Below are positions 40,331 through 48,720 of a DNA stretch of 64,000 nucleotides, piece after piece. The translations under genes were made by a program, and so were the position numbers. How positions within the stretch are numbered: the stretch's first letter is position 1; each line of letters begins with the position of its first letter. Below the pieces are notes generated by a model. That model saw nothing but the letters and a program-made list of their open reading frames with translations, was not told where the DNA came from and ran no database searches. Origin of the DNA: Paraktedonobacter carboxidivorans. GTDB taxonomy: Bacteria; Chloroflexota; Ktedonobacteria; Ktedonobacterales; Ktedonobacteraceae. Location of the stretch: positions 8,482 to 72,481 of the forward strand of contig JBEVTI010000027.1 of NCBI GenBank assembly GCA_041156125.1. Direction: 5' to 3'.

Positions 40331-41665
40331 CTAGTTTCCGAAAAAACGCTGGGTGAATGTGGCGATAAAGCTTATCTCAATGGTCAGACCGAGCACCGCT
40401 TCAAACGCTGCAATGACTGTGAGTGGATCATCCAGGACTATTCCTCCTGGAAAAAAACCTCGACCATGAAATGAAGTAAGGCTAAAGACAAAGGCTCCCA
40501 GCAGTGAAAGGTGCGGGCCGACTCGGTGTCCCAGAAAATAATACGCTCCGGTGAAGAAGGTAACTAAGAAGAGGTAGGCGATAACGCTGCGCACTGGCTT
40601 ATATCCATAGCCGGCGAGCAGATCGAGAAAGATGGAAAAGAGATAAGCTCCCGGCTTTCTGCGCAGATATAAAACGGAGCGCGCCAGTTGTTGTGCTCGA
40701 TACAAAAAATCTACTGCCTCTTCATTGAGTCCTTGATTGCGCAAGGCTACCGCGAGCTGGCGATTTGCGCGCATTGCTTCTCGGTAGTCGTTCACACGCG
40801 TTTCCGTATCCTTCCTCTTACCGCCTGCAGCGAGATGCTGGCGCGCCCTGCGTTCGTCACCCAGCATGGTCACATCAGACCAGTCTATAACGCCGAGGTT
40901 GGTATCTCTCCATTGCACATCGGCGAAGCGTACGAATCCATAGGCTTCCGATCCCAAAGTGGCACTTCTGAGGTCTGTAGCATTATCGAAAAAGGCCGCG
41001 CGTAGATCGGCAGGGGGCAGATATGTAGAGGACTCCTCGTGCTCTTGCTCGTGCTCTGACCCGCGCGCAGTCGTGGGCATGCCTTCCAGGTGAGCCATGC
41101 GTAAAGAGGCTCCCTCCAGGTGGGCTTTGCGCACTGAGGCCCCCTGTAAATGTGCCATGTAAAAATCGGCTTTCTCCAGGTGCGCCATGTATAATTCAGC
41201 TCCCTCGAGGTGCGCCCAACTGAGGATCGCCCCCTCTAGATGGACTGCCGCCATATCGCGTCGCTCCGGCGTCCTGTTCCTCTCTTGCCAATTCAGTCCA
41301 CCCAGCATATGCGCGAGTGGCAAATGCTGTAAGTCTACTTGTTGTAGAAGCGCCCCCCGCAGATCCAAGCCCCTGCGCTCCCTCTGCTCCTCATAGCTAT
41401 AATTTACCGGACCCCGTCCATTCTCGTGATGCGCAAGCAGCCATTCGACATCGGCACGATTTAATTTGATGTCTTTAAACGGATAGATACCATGATCGAG
41501 ATCTGGCTTTATGCTCAGGCGCGCTCTCAGATCTGCCTGACGTTCCGCAGCGATTTCTGGCTCAGTGCGCCACGCCTGGCCCTGTGTCTCCCAATGCATC
41601 CGCCAGGCGTCGCTGTCTTGAAGGGCAGGGCTTTGCTGTAATTCAATCTGTTCGCTTCCACTCAT
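40331..41665 (-). CDS. Pentapeptide-repeat protein with C-terminal two-helix channel-like domain
   Basis: 444 aa from the ATG at 41665 (AAAGG 9 nt upstream; TTG 41686 is in frame). Residues about 110-215 are pentapeptide-like repeats in A-x-L-x-G form ('HLEGAILSWAHLEGAELYMA', 'HLEKADFYMA', 'HLQGASVRKA', 'HLEGASLRMA'). The C-terminus (about 355-444) has two membrane helices around a loop 'SLTSFHGRGFFPGG', resembling an ion-channel (Ion_trans_2-like) module: helix, re-entrant loop, helix 'FEAVLGLTIEISFIATF'. The K+ selectivity motif GYG is not present. Channel activity is therefore a guess. Confidence 0.75.
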   Translation of the reverse strand: MSGSEQIELQQSPALQDSDAWRMHWETQGQAWRTEPEIAAERQADLRARLSIKPDLDHGIYPFKDIKLNRADVEWLLAHHENGRGPVNYSYEEQRERRGLDLRGALLQQVDLQHLPLAHMLGGLNWQERNRTPERRDMAAVHLEGAILSWAHLEGAELYMAHLEKADFYMAHLQGASVRKAHLEGASLRMAHLEGMPTTARGSEHEQEHEESSTYLPPADLRAAFFDNATDLRSATLGSEAYGFVRFADVQWRDTNLGVIDWSDVTMLGDERRARQHLAAGGKRKDTETRVNDYREAMRANRQLAVALRNQGLNEEAVDFLYRAQQLARSVLYLRRKPGAYLFSIFLDLLAGYGYKPVRSVIAYLFLVTFFTGAYYFLGHRVGPHLSLLGAFVFSLTSFHGRGFFPGGIVLDDPLTVIAAFEAVLGLTIEISFIATFTQRFFGN

Positions 41666-41734
41666 GGGCGAAAACCTTTCAATCAAGCGCTATATTCATT
41701 CTCATTGTAACGTGTTCTGGAGCTTAAATCTACT

Positions 41735-41790
41735 TGTGTTGAGAGAAGTGAGGTCAGTGCAACCGCGCTGACCTCACTTCTCTCAACACA
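41735..41790. repeat. 23-bp perfect hairpin between divergent genes
   Basis: Arms 41735-41757 and 41768-41790, 10-nt loop. It lies in the region between two divergent start codons, where a terminator has no obvious use. It is 35 bp upstream of the TetR promoter. Confidence 0.65.
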
Positions 41791-41824
41791 TATAAAGCTA
41801 TGCTTATCAAGCTATGAGCATCCC

Positions 41825-41873
41825 TTGACAAATGACGCCGCTTGCTTTATAATTTAATTAATCGATCAGTCAA
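41825..41873 (+). promoter_or_regulatory. Consensus promoter and probable TetR operator
   Basis: TTGACA (41825-41830), 17-bp spacer, TATAAT (41848-41853): a perfect sigma-70-type promoter. Directly after the -10 is TTAATTAATCGATCAGTCAA (41854-41873), an imperfect palindrome covering the start point. A similar sequence lies before the ABC gene (42534-42549). Autorepression by the TetR protein is likely. Confidence 0.7.
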
Positions 41874-41904
41874 ATACTAGCTTAGAGAGGTAGCAGATTA
41901 ACCC

Positions 41905-42519
41905 ATGGCACGGACTCCCAGGATTGTTGAGGATCGGCGCGAGCAGATTATCGACGCGGCGATGCGCGTGTTTGCTGAGAAGGGCTTCGCGCGGGCAACG
42001 AATCGCGATATCGCTCAGGAGGCGGGCATTACTACTGGCTTGATCTACTACTATTTCAAAAGTAAGGAAGACCTGTTTAGTGCCATTCTAGAGGAACGTT
42101 CACCGCTACAGGTGATAGCGCAGATGCCACCCGAGATGCTGGAAATGCCTCCGGAGACTTTTTTGCCGCTGCTGATTATGCGTATACTCTCTGTGATAGA
42201 AAGCGAGCGTTTCGTGGGCTTGATCCGCGTGCTTCTACCTGAGATGCTGCATGGCACGCCAACTGTAGCACCGCTCGTTATGAATTTCTTTCAGCGGGCG
42301 CTCGATTTTATCGGCAATTATCTGCAGCGCCAGGTCGAGATCGGAACGGTGCGCGCTGACCTCGATGTACTCTCAACCGCGCAGATGCTAGCCAGTTCGA
42401 TGATTGGCACGGTACTACGCCGCCAGATTTTACGCGATCCAGGTATGCTGCGCTATACCCAGGAGGAAATCGCTCAATTTATTCCCCGACTCTTTCTCCA
42501 GGGTATTCAACGAGGCTAA
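41905..42519 (+). CDS. TetR-family transcriptional regulator
   Basis: 204 aa. The N-terminal HTH is 'RREQIIDAAMRVFAEKGFAR'-like (starts 'DRREQIIDAAM') followed by 'TNRDIAQEAGITTGLIYYYF' and 'KSKEDLF', the canonical TetR pattern. The C-terminal ligand domain is helical, with a 'SERFVGLIRVLLPEM' helix. It heads an operon with an ABC exporter and two redox enzymes, so it probably represses them until a toxic compound binds. Confidence 0.93.
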   Translation: MARTPRIVEDRREQIIDAAMRVFAEKGFARATNRDIAQEAGITTGLIYYYFKSKEDLFSAILEERSPLQVIAQMPPEMLEMPPETFLPLLIMRILSVIESERFVGLIRVLLPEMLHGTPTVAPLVMNFFQRALDFIGNYLQRQVEIGTVRADLDVLSTAQMLASSMIGTVLRRQILRDPGMLRYTQEEIAQFIPRLFLQGIQRG

Positions 42520-42533
42520 TTTTTTACTGCTTA

Positions 42534-42549
42534 TTAATTAACTAGTCAA
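42534..42549 (+). promoter_or_regulatory. Second candidate TetR operator
   Basis: TTAATTAACTAGTCAA, sharing both ends (TTAATTAA and AGTCAA) with the site at 41854-41873 but 4 bp shorter between them. It lies between the TetR stop and the ABC start. Confidence 0.45.
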
Positions 42550-42566
42550 TAAATGGAGATGCTCCG

Positions 42567-43343
42567 ATGGCTGAAATGCGCATGGGCACAACACAAACTG
42601 AGGGAACACAGGCATCGCCGATGGTGGAGATTAGCCAGTTGACCAAACAATTCGGCAAGGTGCATGCTGTGAATGACCTGAGTATGACGATCAGGCAGGG
42701 CGAGACCTTCGGCCTGATTGGTCCAAATGGTTCAGGCAAGACGACGCTAATACGTATGCTGGTCGGACTGGTACAGCCCACAAGCGGCAGCATTACGCTG
42801 ATGGGTCAGGGCGTCCGTAGCTCTAAAATAGCGCGCCAGCTCGGCTATATGACGCAGTTGAGCGCGCTCTACCTGGACCTGACCGCGCGCGAGAATATGC
42901 GCTTCTTCGCGCAAATCTACGGTCTACATGGTGTCGAGCAAAACGCGCGGATTACGGAAATGTTACAGCGGGTGGAGTTGGCGGAACGCGCGAATGATGT
43001 CGTCAACACGTTTAGCGGCGGGATGCGCCAGCGCCTCTCGCTAGCCTGCGCGCTAGTGCATAAGCCCAGGCTGGCATTGCTTGACGAGCCAACGGTGGGA
43101 GTTGATCCAGAGTTGCGCCGCTCGTTCTGGGATTACTTCCACCAGTTGAATGAAGACGGCGTGACAATTATCGTTTCTACACATCATCTGGACGAGGCCG
43201 CGCGCTGCTCGCGCCTGGGTCTGATGCGCTTTGGCGAGCTGCTGGCAGTGGATACCCCCGCGGAGTTGTTGCGCCTATCAGGCAAGACCGATATGGAAGA
43301 GGCGTTCCTTTCCTTCGCCAGGCGCAAGGAGGTGGAAGCATGA
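42567..43343 (+). CDS. ABC transporter ATP-binding protein (ABC-2 type)
   Basis: 258 aa. Walker A 'GPNGSGKTT', signature 'TFSGGMRQRLSLA', Walker B 'LALLDEPTVGVD', H-loop 'VSTHHLDEAA'. GGAG upstream of the ATG. Its stop overlaps the start of the permease gene by 4 nt (ATGA), so the two are translationally coupled. It probably exports a drug-like substrate under TetR control. Confidence 0.93.
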   Translation: MAEMRMGTTQTEGTQASPMVEISQLTKQFGKVHAVNDLSMTIRQGETFGLIGPNGSGKTTLIRMLVGLVQPTSGSITLMGQGVRSSKIARQLGYMTQLSALYLDLTARENMRFFAQIYGLHGVEQNARITEMLQRVELAERANDVVNTFSGGMRQRLSLACALVHKPRLALLDEPTVGVDPELRRSFWDYFHQLNEDGVTIIVSTHHLDEAARCSRLGLMRFGELLAVDTPAELLRLSGKTDMEEAFLSFARRKEVEA

Positions 43344-44485
43344 ATATCTCACGCATTATGGCCCTGGCCGGGCGCATCCTCCGCCAGGTGGTGCGCGATA
43401 AACGCACTCTGGCCCTGATTTTTGTGGTACCGCTTGTGATTATGACCTTGCTTGCCCTGGTACTTAATAGCACCAGTAGCATCCTGACACTGGCTATTGT
43501 ACGACCTACCGGCAGCGATAGCTCGCGCGTGAATACCCTACTTAACACCCTTTTGCCGGCCTCCGATAAGCTGAAAACCATCGATATCAGCGCCGAACAG
43601 GTGACCAGCACATTGAATAATGGCGATGCAGATGCCGCGCTGATCTTCCCAGCTAATTTTGCGCAGGATATAGCCAGCGGAAAGCATCCAAGCGTGCGGA
43701 TTGTCCTGGAGGGCAGTAGTCCCGCGACTGCCAGTGCGCTCAGCGAGCAGTTGCAGGCATTGACTGGGCAACTGGGCGTAGCTCTGGCTGTGACTCAAAG
43801 TGGCCAGGGCCTGCCTGCTACCTTGAACAGTCGCGCGCCATTTAGCACAGCGGCTCCACAATATCTGCATGGTGGCTCACAATATACGCTGACCGACTCA
43901 CTGGCACCCGTCTTTATCGGCGTCTTCTCGTTTTTCTTTGTCTTCCTGCTAACCTCGGTCGCTTTCCTGCGCGAGCGTTCGCAGGGCACGATAGAACGCG
44001 TGATGGTCTCCCCGCTGACGCGCAACGAACTGGTGCTGGGCTATGTCTGTGGCTTTACTCTTTTCGCTTTGCTTCAAGCGCTCGTGATCCTGCTCTTTGT
44101 GGTCTTTGTGCTGCAGATCCACTATAGCGGCAACCTGGCTCTGGTCTTCCTGATCTCAGCTCTGCTCACCCTGGGCAGCGTCAACATGGGCATTTTTCTC
44201 TCGACCTTCGCGCAGAACGAGTTTCAGATTATGCAGTTTATTCCGCTGGTCTTCGGTCTCCAAATCTTTCTCTCCGGCATCTTCTGGCCACTCGCGCAAC
44301 TGCCCGGCGTGCTCCATCCTTTCGTCTATATCCTGCCCCTGACGTATGCCAACGAGGCATTGCGCGCGGTCATGCTAAAAAATGCTGATCTCGCCGCGAT
44401 TGGACCCGACCTGGCCGCACTCTTGCTCTTCGCGCTGGTCATGATTGGCCTGAGCTCGCTGACCACGCGACGGCACCTGGCCTGA
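43340..44485 (+). CDS. ABC-2 family permease
   Basis: 381 aa. It has an N-terminal helix ('TLALIFVVPLVIMTLLALVL'), an extracytoplasmic domain (about 45-190) and five or six C-terminal helices, with 'RERSQGTIERVMVSPLTRNE' between the first two, the conserved ABC-2 coupling element. It overlaps the ATPase gene by 4 nt. Confidence 0.92.
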   Translation: MNISRIMALAGRILRQVVRDKRTLALIFVVPLVIMTLLALVLNSTSSILTLAIVRPTGSDSSRVNTLLNTLLPASDKLKTIDISAEQVTSTLNNGDADAALIFPANFAQDIASGKHPSVRIVLEGSSPATASALSEQLQALTGQLGVALAVTQSGQGLPATLNSRAPFSTAAPQYLHGGSQYTLTDSLAPVFIGVFSFFFVFLLTSVAFLRERSQGTIERVMVSPLTRNELVLGYVCGFTLFALLQALVILLFVVFVLQIHYSGNLALVFLISALLTLGSVNMGIFLSTFAQNEFQIMQFIPLVFGLQIFLSGIFWPLAQLPGVLHPFVYILPLTYANEALRAVMLKNADLAAIGPDLAALLLFALVMIGLSSLTTRRHLA

Positions 44486-44539
44486 GCCAGAAGGGATGAT
44501 TGTCTGCTGTCGATTTTATGCAACACAAGGAGCTAACAT

Positions 44540-44935
44540 ATGAGTAGGGAGCGTAAACGCATCCGCGCATTTAATAAGCGCGTGACCAATCCGCTCTTGC
44601 GTGGCTTTGCCAGACTTTCCTATGGACCCTTCGCGCTGATCCACCACGTTGGCCGACGCAGCGGGAAGGACTACGAGACTCTCATTATGGTCTGGCCAGT
44701 CACAGACGGCTTTGTGATCGCGCTGACCTATGGTCCAGGTGTCGACTGGTATCGCAATCTTGTAGCAGCAGGCCAGGGCAAATTGTTCTGGCATAAACAT
44801 GAGTATATTCTCCAGAAACCCGAACCTGTTGACGCGCAAACAGCCCTGACGGCCTTTTCTATCTTCCAGAAACCCGTTTTACGCTTGCTTGGCGTTAATG
44901 ATTTTGTACAAATGAGGGCCAGCGCTTCTGAATAA
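44540..44935 (+). CDS. Deazaflavin (F420)-type nitroreductase-family protein
   Basis: 131 aa, AAGGAG upstream. Family hallmarks: 'HHVGRRSGKDYET' (phosphate-binding loop), 'IALTYGPGVDWYRNLVAAG', the pattern of the Ddn/FDOR-B branch that binds F420, sometimes FMN. Proteins of this size are often quinone or nitro-compound reductases. Placed between an ABC exporter and an FAD monooxygenase in a TetR operon, it suggests detoxification or modification of a compound. Cofactor choice cannot be proven here. Confidence 0.8.
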   Translation: MSRERKRIRAFNKRVTNPLLRGFARLSYGPFALIHHVGRRSGKDYETLIMVWPVTDGFVIALTYGPGVDWYRNLVAAGQGKLFWHKHEYILQKPEPVDAQTALTAFSIFQKPVLRLLGVNDFVQMRASASE

Positions 44936-44981
44936 ACCAGAAGCCAGGTAGATAGCCCAGGAAACAATCAGAGGTGTAATT

Positions 44982-46247
44982 ATGCAAGAAACAGAAAAAA
45001 AGACTCAAGAGAAGCAAACCATAGTAGTGAAAACACGTGAAGAGACAACCTGCTGTATCGTTGGAGCGGGCCCGGCTGGAGCTATGCTGGCGCTCTTGCT
45101 GACCCGGCAAGGCATTGAGGTTACGCTGCTTGAAGAGCATGGAGATTTCGCGCGCGATTTTCGGGGTGATACAGTACATCCCTCAACCATGGAGGTGCTG
45201 GCGCAGTTGGGCCTGGCTGAGCGCGTTCTACAGTTAAAACATACGCAGGCTCAAGCAATGGAATTAGAAACGCAGCAAGGCATGGCAGGCACAATCGATT
45301 TCACACATCTGAAAACGGCCTACCCTTATATCGCGCTCATCCCTCAGGTGCATTTCCTGGAATGTATTACCGAGGCAGCCAGGGATTATCCCACATTTCG
45401 GCTAATTATGGGCGCGCGCGCGGAACAGTTGATTGAGGAAGATGGCTATGTGCATGGCATACGCTATCGTGCCCAGGATGGCTGGCACGAACTGCGCGCG
45501 GTTCTGACGGTGGGTACCGATGGACGGTTCTCGCGTATACGCAAGCTGGCGGGCTTTGAGCCGATCAAGTCAGCGCCACCCATGGATGTCCTATGGTTCC
45601 GCCTGCCGCACCTGGCAGGTGATCCCGGCGAGTCCGGCGGCAAGCTCGACCTTGGCCAGGGCCACCTGCTAGTACGCCTCGACCGTGGCGACGAGTGGCA
45701 GATTGGCTACACGATCCCTAAAGGCGGTTATCAAGCGCTGAAGAGCGCTGGCCTGGAGCGCCTGCGCGCCGAGATTGGCAAATTGCTGCCAATCTTCGCC
45801 GAGCGTATGCAGACCATTACTGAGTGGAAACAGATCGCGGTACTCTCCGTCGAATCCAGCATTCTCAAACGCTGGTATCGTCCCGGCCTCCTGCTGCTCG
45901 GCGATGCAGCCCACGTGATGTCACCAGTGGGGGGAGTTGGCATTAACTACGCCATTCAGGACGCAGTAGCCACCTCCAACATACTTGGCGGCTACCTTAA
46001 ACAGGGCCAGGCACCCACCAGCGCGCTCGCCAGCGTTCAGCGCAGGCGCGAGCGGCCCACAAAGATCATTCAGGGCTTCCAGAAATTTTTGCAAAAGCAA
46101 ATCTTTGCGCGCACGCTAACAACTACCAATGAACAGGTCCGCATCCCGCTTTTGCTGCGGCTGGCCCTGCATACGCCCGTTATACGTAGCTTTCCCGCGT
46201 ACTTTATCGCCTTTGGACCCAGGCGTGAACGTGTGGAGAATCCATAA
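44982..46247 (+). CDS. FAD-dependent monooxygenase (PheA/TetX-like)
   Basis: 421 aa. The Rossmann motif 'CIVGAGPAGAMLALLL' with acidic end 'VTLLEEH' lies at about residues 24-50. A 'GTDGRFSRIRKLAG' motif (DG box) and the GD motif 'LLLGDAAHVMSPVGGVGINY' bind FAD. It fits class A flavin hydroxylases acting on phenols or antibiotics. A stretch of about 25 residues precedes the FAD motif. AGAGG lies upstream of the ATG. It is the last gene of the TetR operon, 46 bp after the reductase. Confidence 0.9.
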   Translation: MQETEKKTQEKQTIVVKTREETTCCIVGAGPAGAMLALLLTRQGIEVTLLEEHGDFARDFRGDTVHPSTMEVLAQLGLAERVLQLKHTQAQAMELETQQGMAGTIDFTHLKTAYPYIALIPQVHFLECITEAARDYPTFRLIMGARAEQLIEEDGYVHGIRYRAQDGWHELRAVLTVGTDGRFSRIRKLAGFEPIKSAPPMDVLWFRLPHLAGDPGESGGKLDLGQGHLLVRLDRGDEWQIGYTIPKGGYQALKSAGLERLRAEIGKLLPIFAERMQTITEWKQIAVLSVESSILKRWYRPGLLLLGDAAHVMSPVGGVGINYAIQDAVATSNILGGYLKQGQAPTSALASVQRRRERPTKIIQGFQKFLQKQIFARTLTTTNEQVRIPLLLRLALHTPVIRSFPAYFIAFGPRRERVENP

Positions 46248-46342
46248 GCAAGGATAGCAGATGGAAACTTCAGAACTATCTGGCGCTTCCGACCATGGAA
46301 GAGTCAATACTTGTCGAGACTAAATCCTTGAAAATGGACCCA

Positions 46343-48007
46343 TTATGACGCTGCGCTGGCCGTCTCTGGCTCAGTCTGAACAGGCAGGCGCAGCGTGACC
46401 AGTATACCGCTCAGCCAGGCAGTGCCCAGCAGGACCAGGTATGCTACGACATAAAAGATCGGAAGCACAGGCGTAAAGCATGTCGCCAGGGCCAGCAGCA
46501 AGAAGACACAGGGATTCGCGCTGATCACCCAGTGCAAACGCCTGCGCTGACGCCTCGTGACATGCTTGTACAGGAGCAGGCGCTCTTGCGTTTTACGAGC
46601 TTTATACCCTCGCGCATAGTTCCACATTATAAACAGTACACTCGCGGTGACCAGTTGATAGAGGCTAAAGACTATAGCATAAAGATGCTCTTGCATGTGG
46701 CTGGTATACAGGCGAGCGGGGATAAAGGCCAGAATCACCAGCAACAGGAAGAAGAAATTCAAGAGAATCAGCGTCGAGTTAAGCCGGGCGACAAAGTGGA
46801 AGACGCGATAATGGAGCAGCCAGAAAGTCACAAGGATCAGCAGGCTAAAAATGTAGGTGCCTACCAGGCTCCAGATCTCCTCAACTTTCGCGGCGGGATC
46901 AACCTGCGCGATTGTAATCGTGATCGCGATCGCGAAAATCGCGTCACTAAAGAGTTGTAGACGCGTTGTCGCTTCTTTGTGCAGATAAAGATCCAGCACC
47001 GCGCGGTTGCGGCGACGATACAGATTCAGGAAAAGCACGTGTATCAGCAGTAACAACGCCAAAACGCACAGGCACCACGGCCACAGGCCATAGAATAGCA
47101 GCACAACCACGCCTGTATAGGCCACAAAGCTGAGCAGGCGCATAAGTAGCCGACGCGTGATATAGACCAGAAATGGCTTCTCAAGCCTCTCTCTGCCAAA
47201 GAGCGCTCCAGGGCTGAGCCGCGCACTCCACCAGATAAGCAGGAGGATGGCGTTGGCACAAAAATACGACCCCAGACAGATTGCTGCTCCCTGGCCAACG
47301 GTCAGAGTGTCCGCCTGCGCTGGATCGTTGCCGAGACCTGCCGCGAGCATCACAATAAAGCCTACGGGGATAAACACAACCAGCGCGAGGAAGAATGTGT
47401 TCAAGGCGATTAACCACGTATTGTTGCGTTTGAGATAGTGGAAAATACTGTGATGATCCTTCCACAAACCATAGACCAGGAAAAAGCCAAAAATGTAACA
47501 GAGCAGTTCAAAGCTAAAAGTATCTAACTGAAGCTGAGAAAGTTCTTTTGGTACTTTCAGGGGTACTGCCGCGATGGTGATCGCAAAGGCAACAACTGCA
47601 TCGCTAAAAATTAAGAGTCGCTCGTTCTCGCTCTCCTCGCCCCCTGCAAACGCCTCTTTCTTCGCCTCTAAAGGCGCTGGGCGCGGCGTTTCGGCCTGGG
47701 ATGGCTCTGGCATGATGCTGGCTGAGCCACGCGCCTGAGCTTCTGCGGGCCGGGACAAAAGAGGCGTCTGTGAACACTGGGATGGATCGCCCAGCGCGCT
47801 CGCCTGGGGCTGGACAGCCAGATATACCTGGGCTGGCTGGCTACTCTGCTGGCGAGGTGCCGGCTCCGCGTGAGGTTGAAGTGGATTATGCGGCGATTCT
47901 ATCTGTCTGGCTGCCACCTGGGCTGGCTGTGCTTGCAAGGAAAGACTGCACCTGGGACAAAAGCGATACTCTGGACCCAACGCCTCTCCACACCTGGGAC
48001 AACTCAT
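46343..48007 (-). CDS. Zinc-ribbon protein with tandem TMEM175 (DUF1211) membrane repeats
   Basis: 554 aa. Residues 1-25 form a zinc ribbon ('CPRCGEALGPEYRFCPRC'). A Gln/Pro/Ala-rich linker reaches about residue 125. Two six-helix TMEM175 units follow. Each opens with the family's F-S-D motif on helix 1: 'NERLLIFSDAVVAFAIT' (about 130) and 'TTRLQLFSDAIFAIAIT' (about 348). TMEM175 proteins are K+-selective (in animals also H+) channels. Bacterial ones usually have one unit and form tetramers; a two-unit chain is the animal-type layout. The zinc ribbon is an unusual addition. Confidence 0.85.
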   Translation of the reverse strand: MSCPRCGEALGPEYRFCPRCSLSLQAQPAQVAARQIESPHNPLQPHAEPAPRQQSSQPAQVYLAVQPQASALGDPSQCSQTPLLSRPAEAQARGSASIMPEPSQAETPRPAPLEAKKEAFAGGEESENERLLIFSDAVVAFAITIAAVPLKVPKELSQLQLDTFSFELLCYIFGFFLVYGLWKDHHSIFHYLKRNNTWLIALNTFFLALVVFIPVGFIVMLAAGLGNDPAQADTLTVGQGAAICLGSYFCANAILLLIWWSARLSPGALFGRERLEKPFLVYITRRLLMRLLSFVAYTGVVVLLFYGLWPWCLCVLALLLLIHVLFLNLYRRRNRAVLDLYLHKEATTRLQLFSDAIFAIAITITIAQVDPAAKVEEIWSLVGTYIFSLLILVTFWLLHYRVFHFVARLNSTLILLNFFFLLLVILAFIPARLYTSHMQEHLYAIVFSLYQLVTASVLFIMWNYARGYKARKTQERLLLYKHVTRRQRRRLHWVISANPCVFLLLALATCFTPVLPIFYVVAYLVLLGTAWLSGILVTLRLPVQTEPETASAAS

Positions 48008-48272
48008 CTCTCTTCTTTCTCCTGGCTAAACATATTCTACTGGCAGAGAAAGATAAAAAGAGAGCATTGGCGACTCTCCAGACAATTAGAATTCGGACGC
48101 TAAAGCCCTTGTCAAAGCTATCCCTGCCAGGCGCGACGATAAAGTACACTAAAAGCACAAAAACTTCCTGAGCATTATTGCCCGCTTGCTTCGCCTATTA
48201 TAGCAGAGATTTTTTAAGTTGAGGATGCTTTCATGCGGCAATGACTTCTTTCCTATACCGTGGCAGCTCTTC

Positions 48273-48611
48273 TTAACCCTCTTCTTTTGCACGAGCGCGG
48301 CTCCTCTGAGGATCAAAGCCACGCGGATAGCGCTGGCGCAGTTTCTCGACATTGGCCTGCATGGCATCGGTCAGGGTAAAACCGGCGGTTTCACAGAGCA
48401 GGGTAATGTACCAGAGCAGATCCCCTACCTCTTCACGCAAGGCTGAGGTATCCAGTTCATGTTCATGATAGAGCACTTTTTTGACGAGATCAACGATTTC
48501 GCCCCCTTCGCCCGCGATACCCAGCGCGCTCAGGGTGAGGAGTTCTCGCTGATCTTGTATGTCACAGGTGCGATAAACTTCTCGCGTGTATTCCTCTATG
48601 CCCATATCCAT
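48273..48611 (-). CDS. MazG-like nucleotide pyrophosphohydrolase
   Basis: 112 aa from the ATG at 48611 (AAGGAGG about 11 nt upstream). An all-helical NTP-PPase core: 'GIAGEGGEIVDLVKKVLYH' (first acidic pair) and 'LREEVGDLLWYITLLCE' (E-E-x-x-D). These are the Mg-binding residues of MazG-type enzymes, which hydrolyse non-canonical nucleoside triphosphates. One domain only, so the small MazG-like branch. It is the last gene of the minus-strand set that begins at 53440. Confidence 0.87.
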   Translation of the reverse strand: MDMGIEEYTREVYRTCDIQDQRELLTLSALGIAGEGGEIVDLVKKVLYHEHELDTSALREEVGDLLWYITLLCETAGFTLTDAMQANVEKLRQRYPRGFDPQRSRARAKEEG

Positions 48612-48720
48612 AAGCCAACTATCCTCCTTTTTGTTATAGCCTGGCAAAAGAAGGCGGCGAGTCGTTGCACTTGACTCGCCGCTCAAACGCTGTAAAAGAC
48701 ATTGCTCGCCACTCCTCTTG

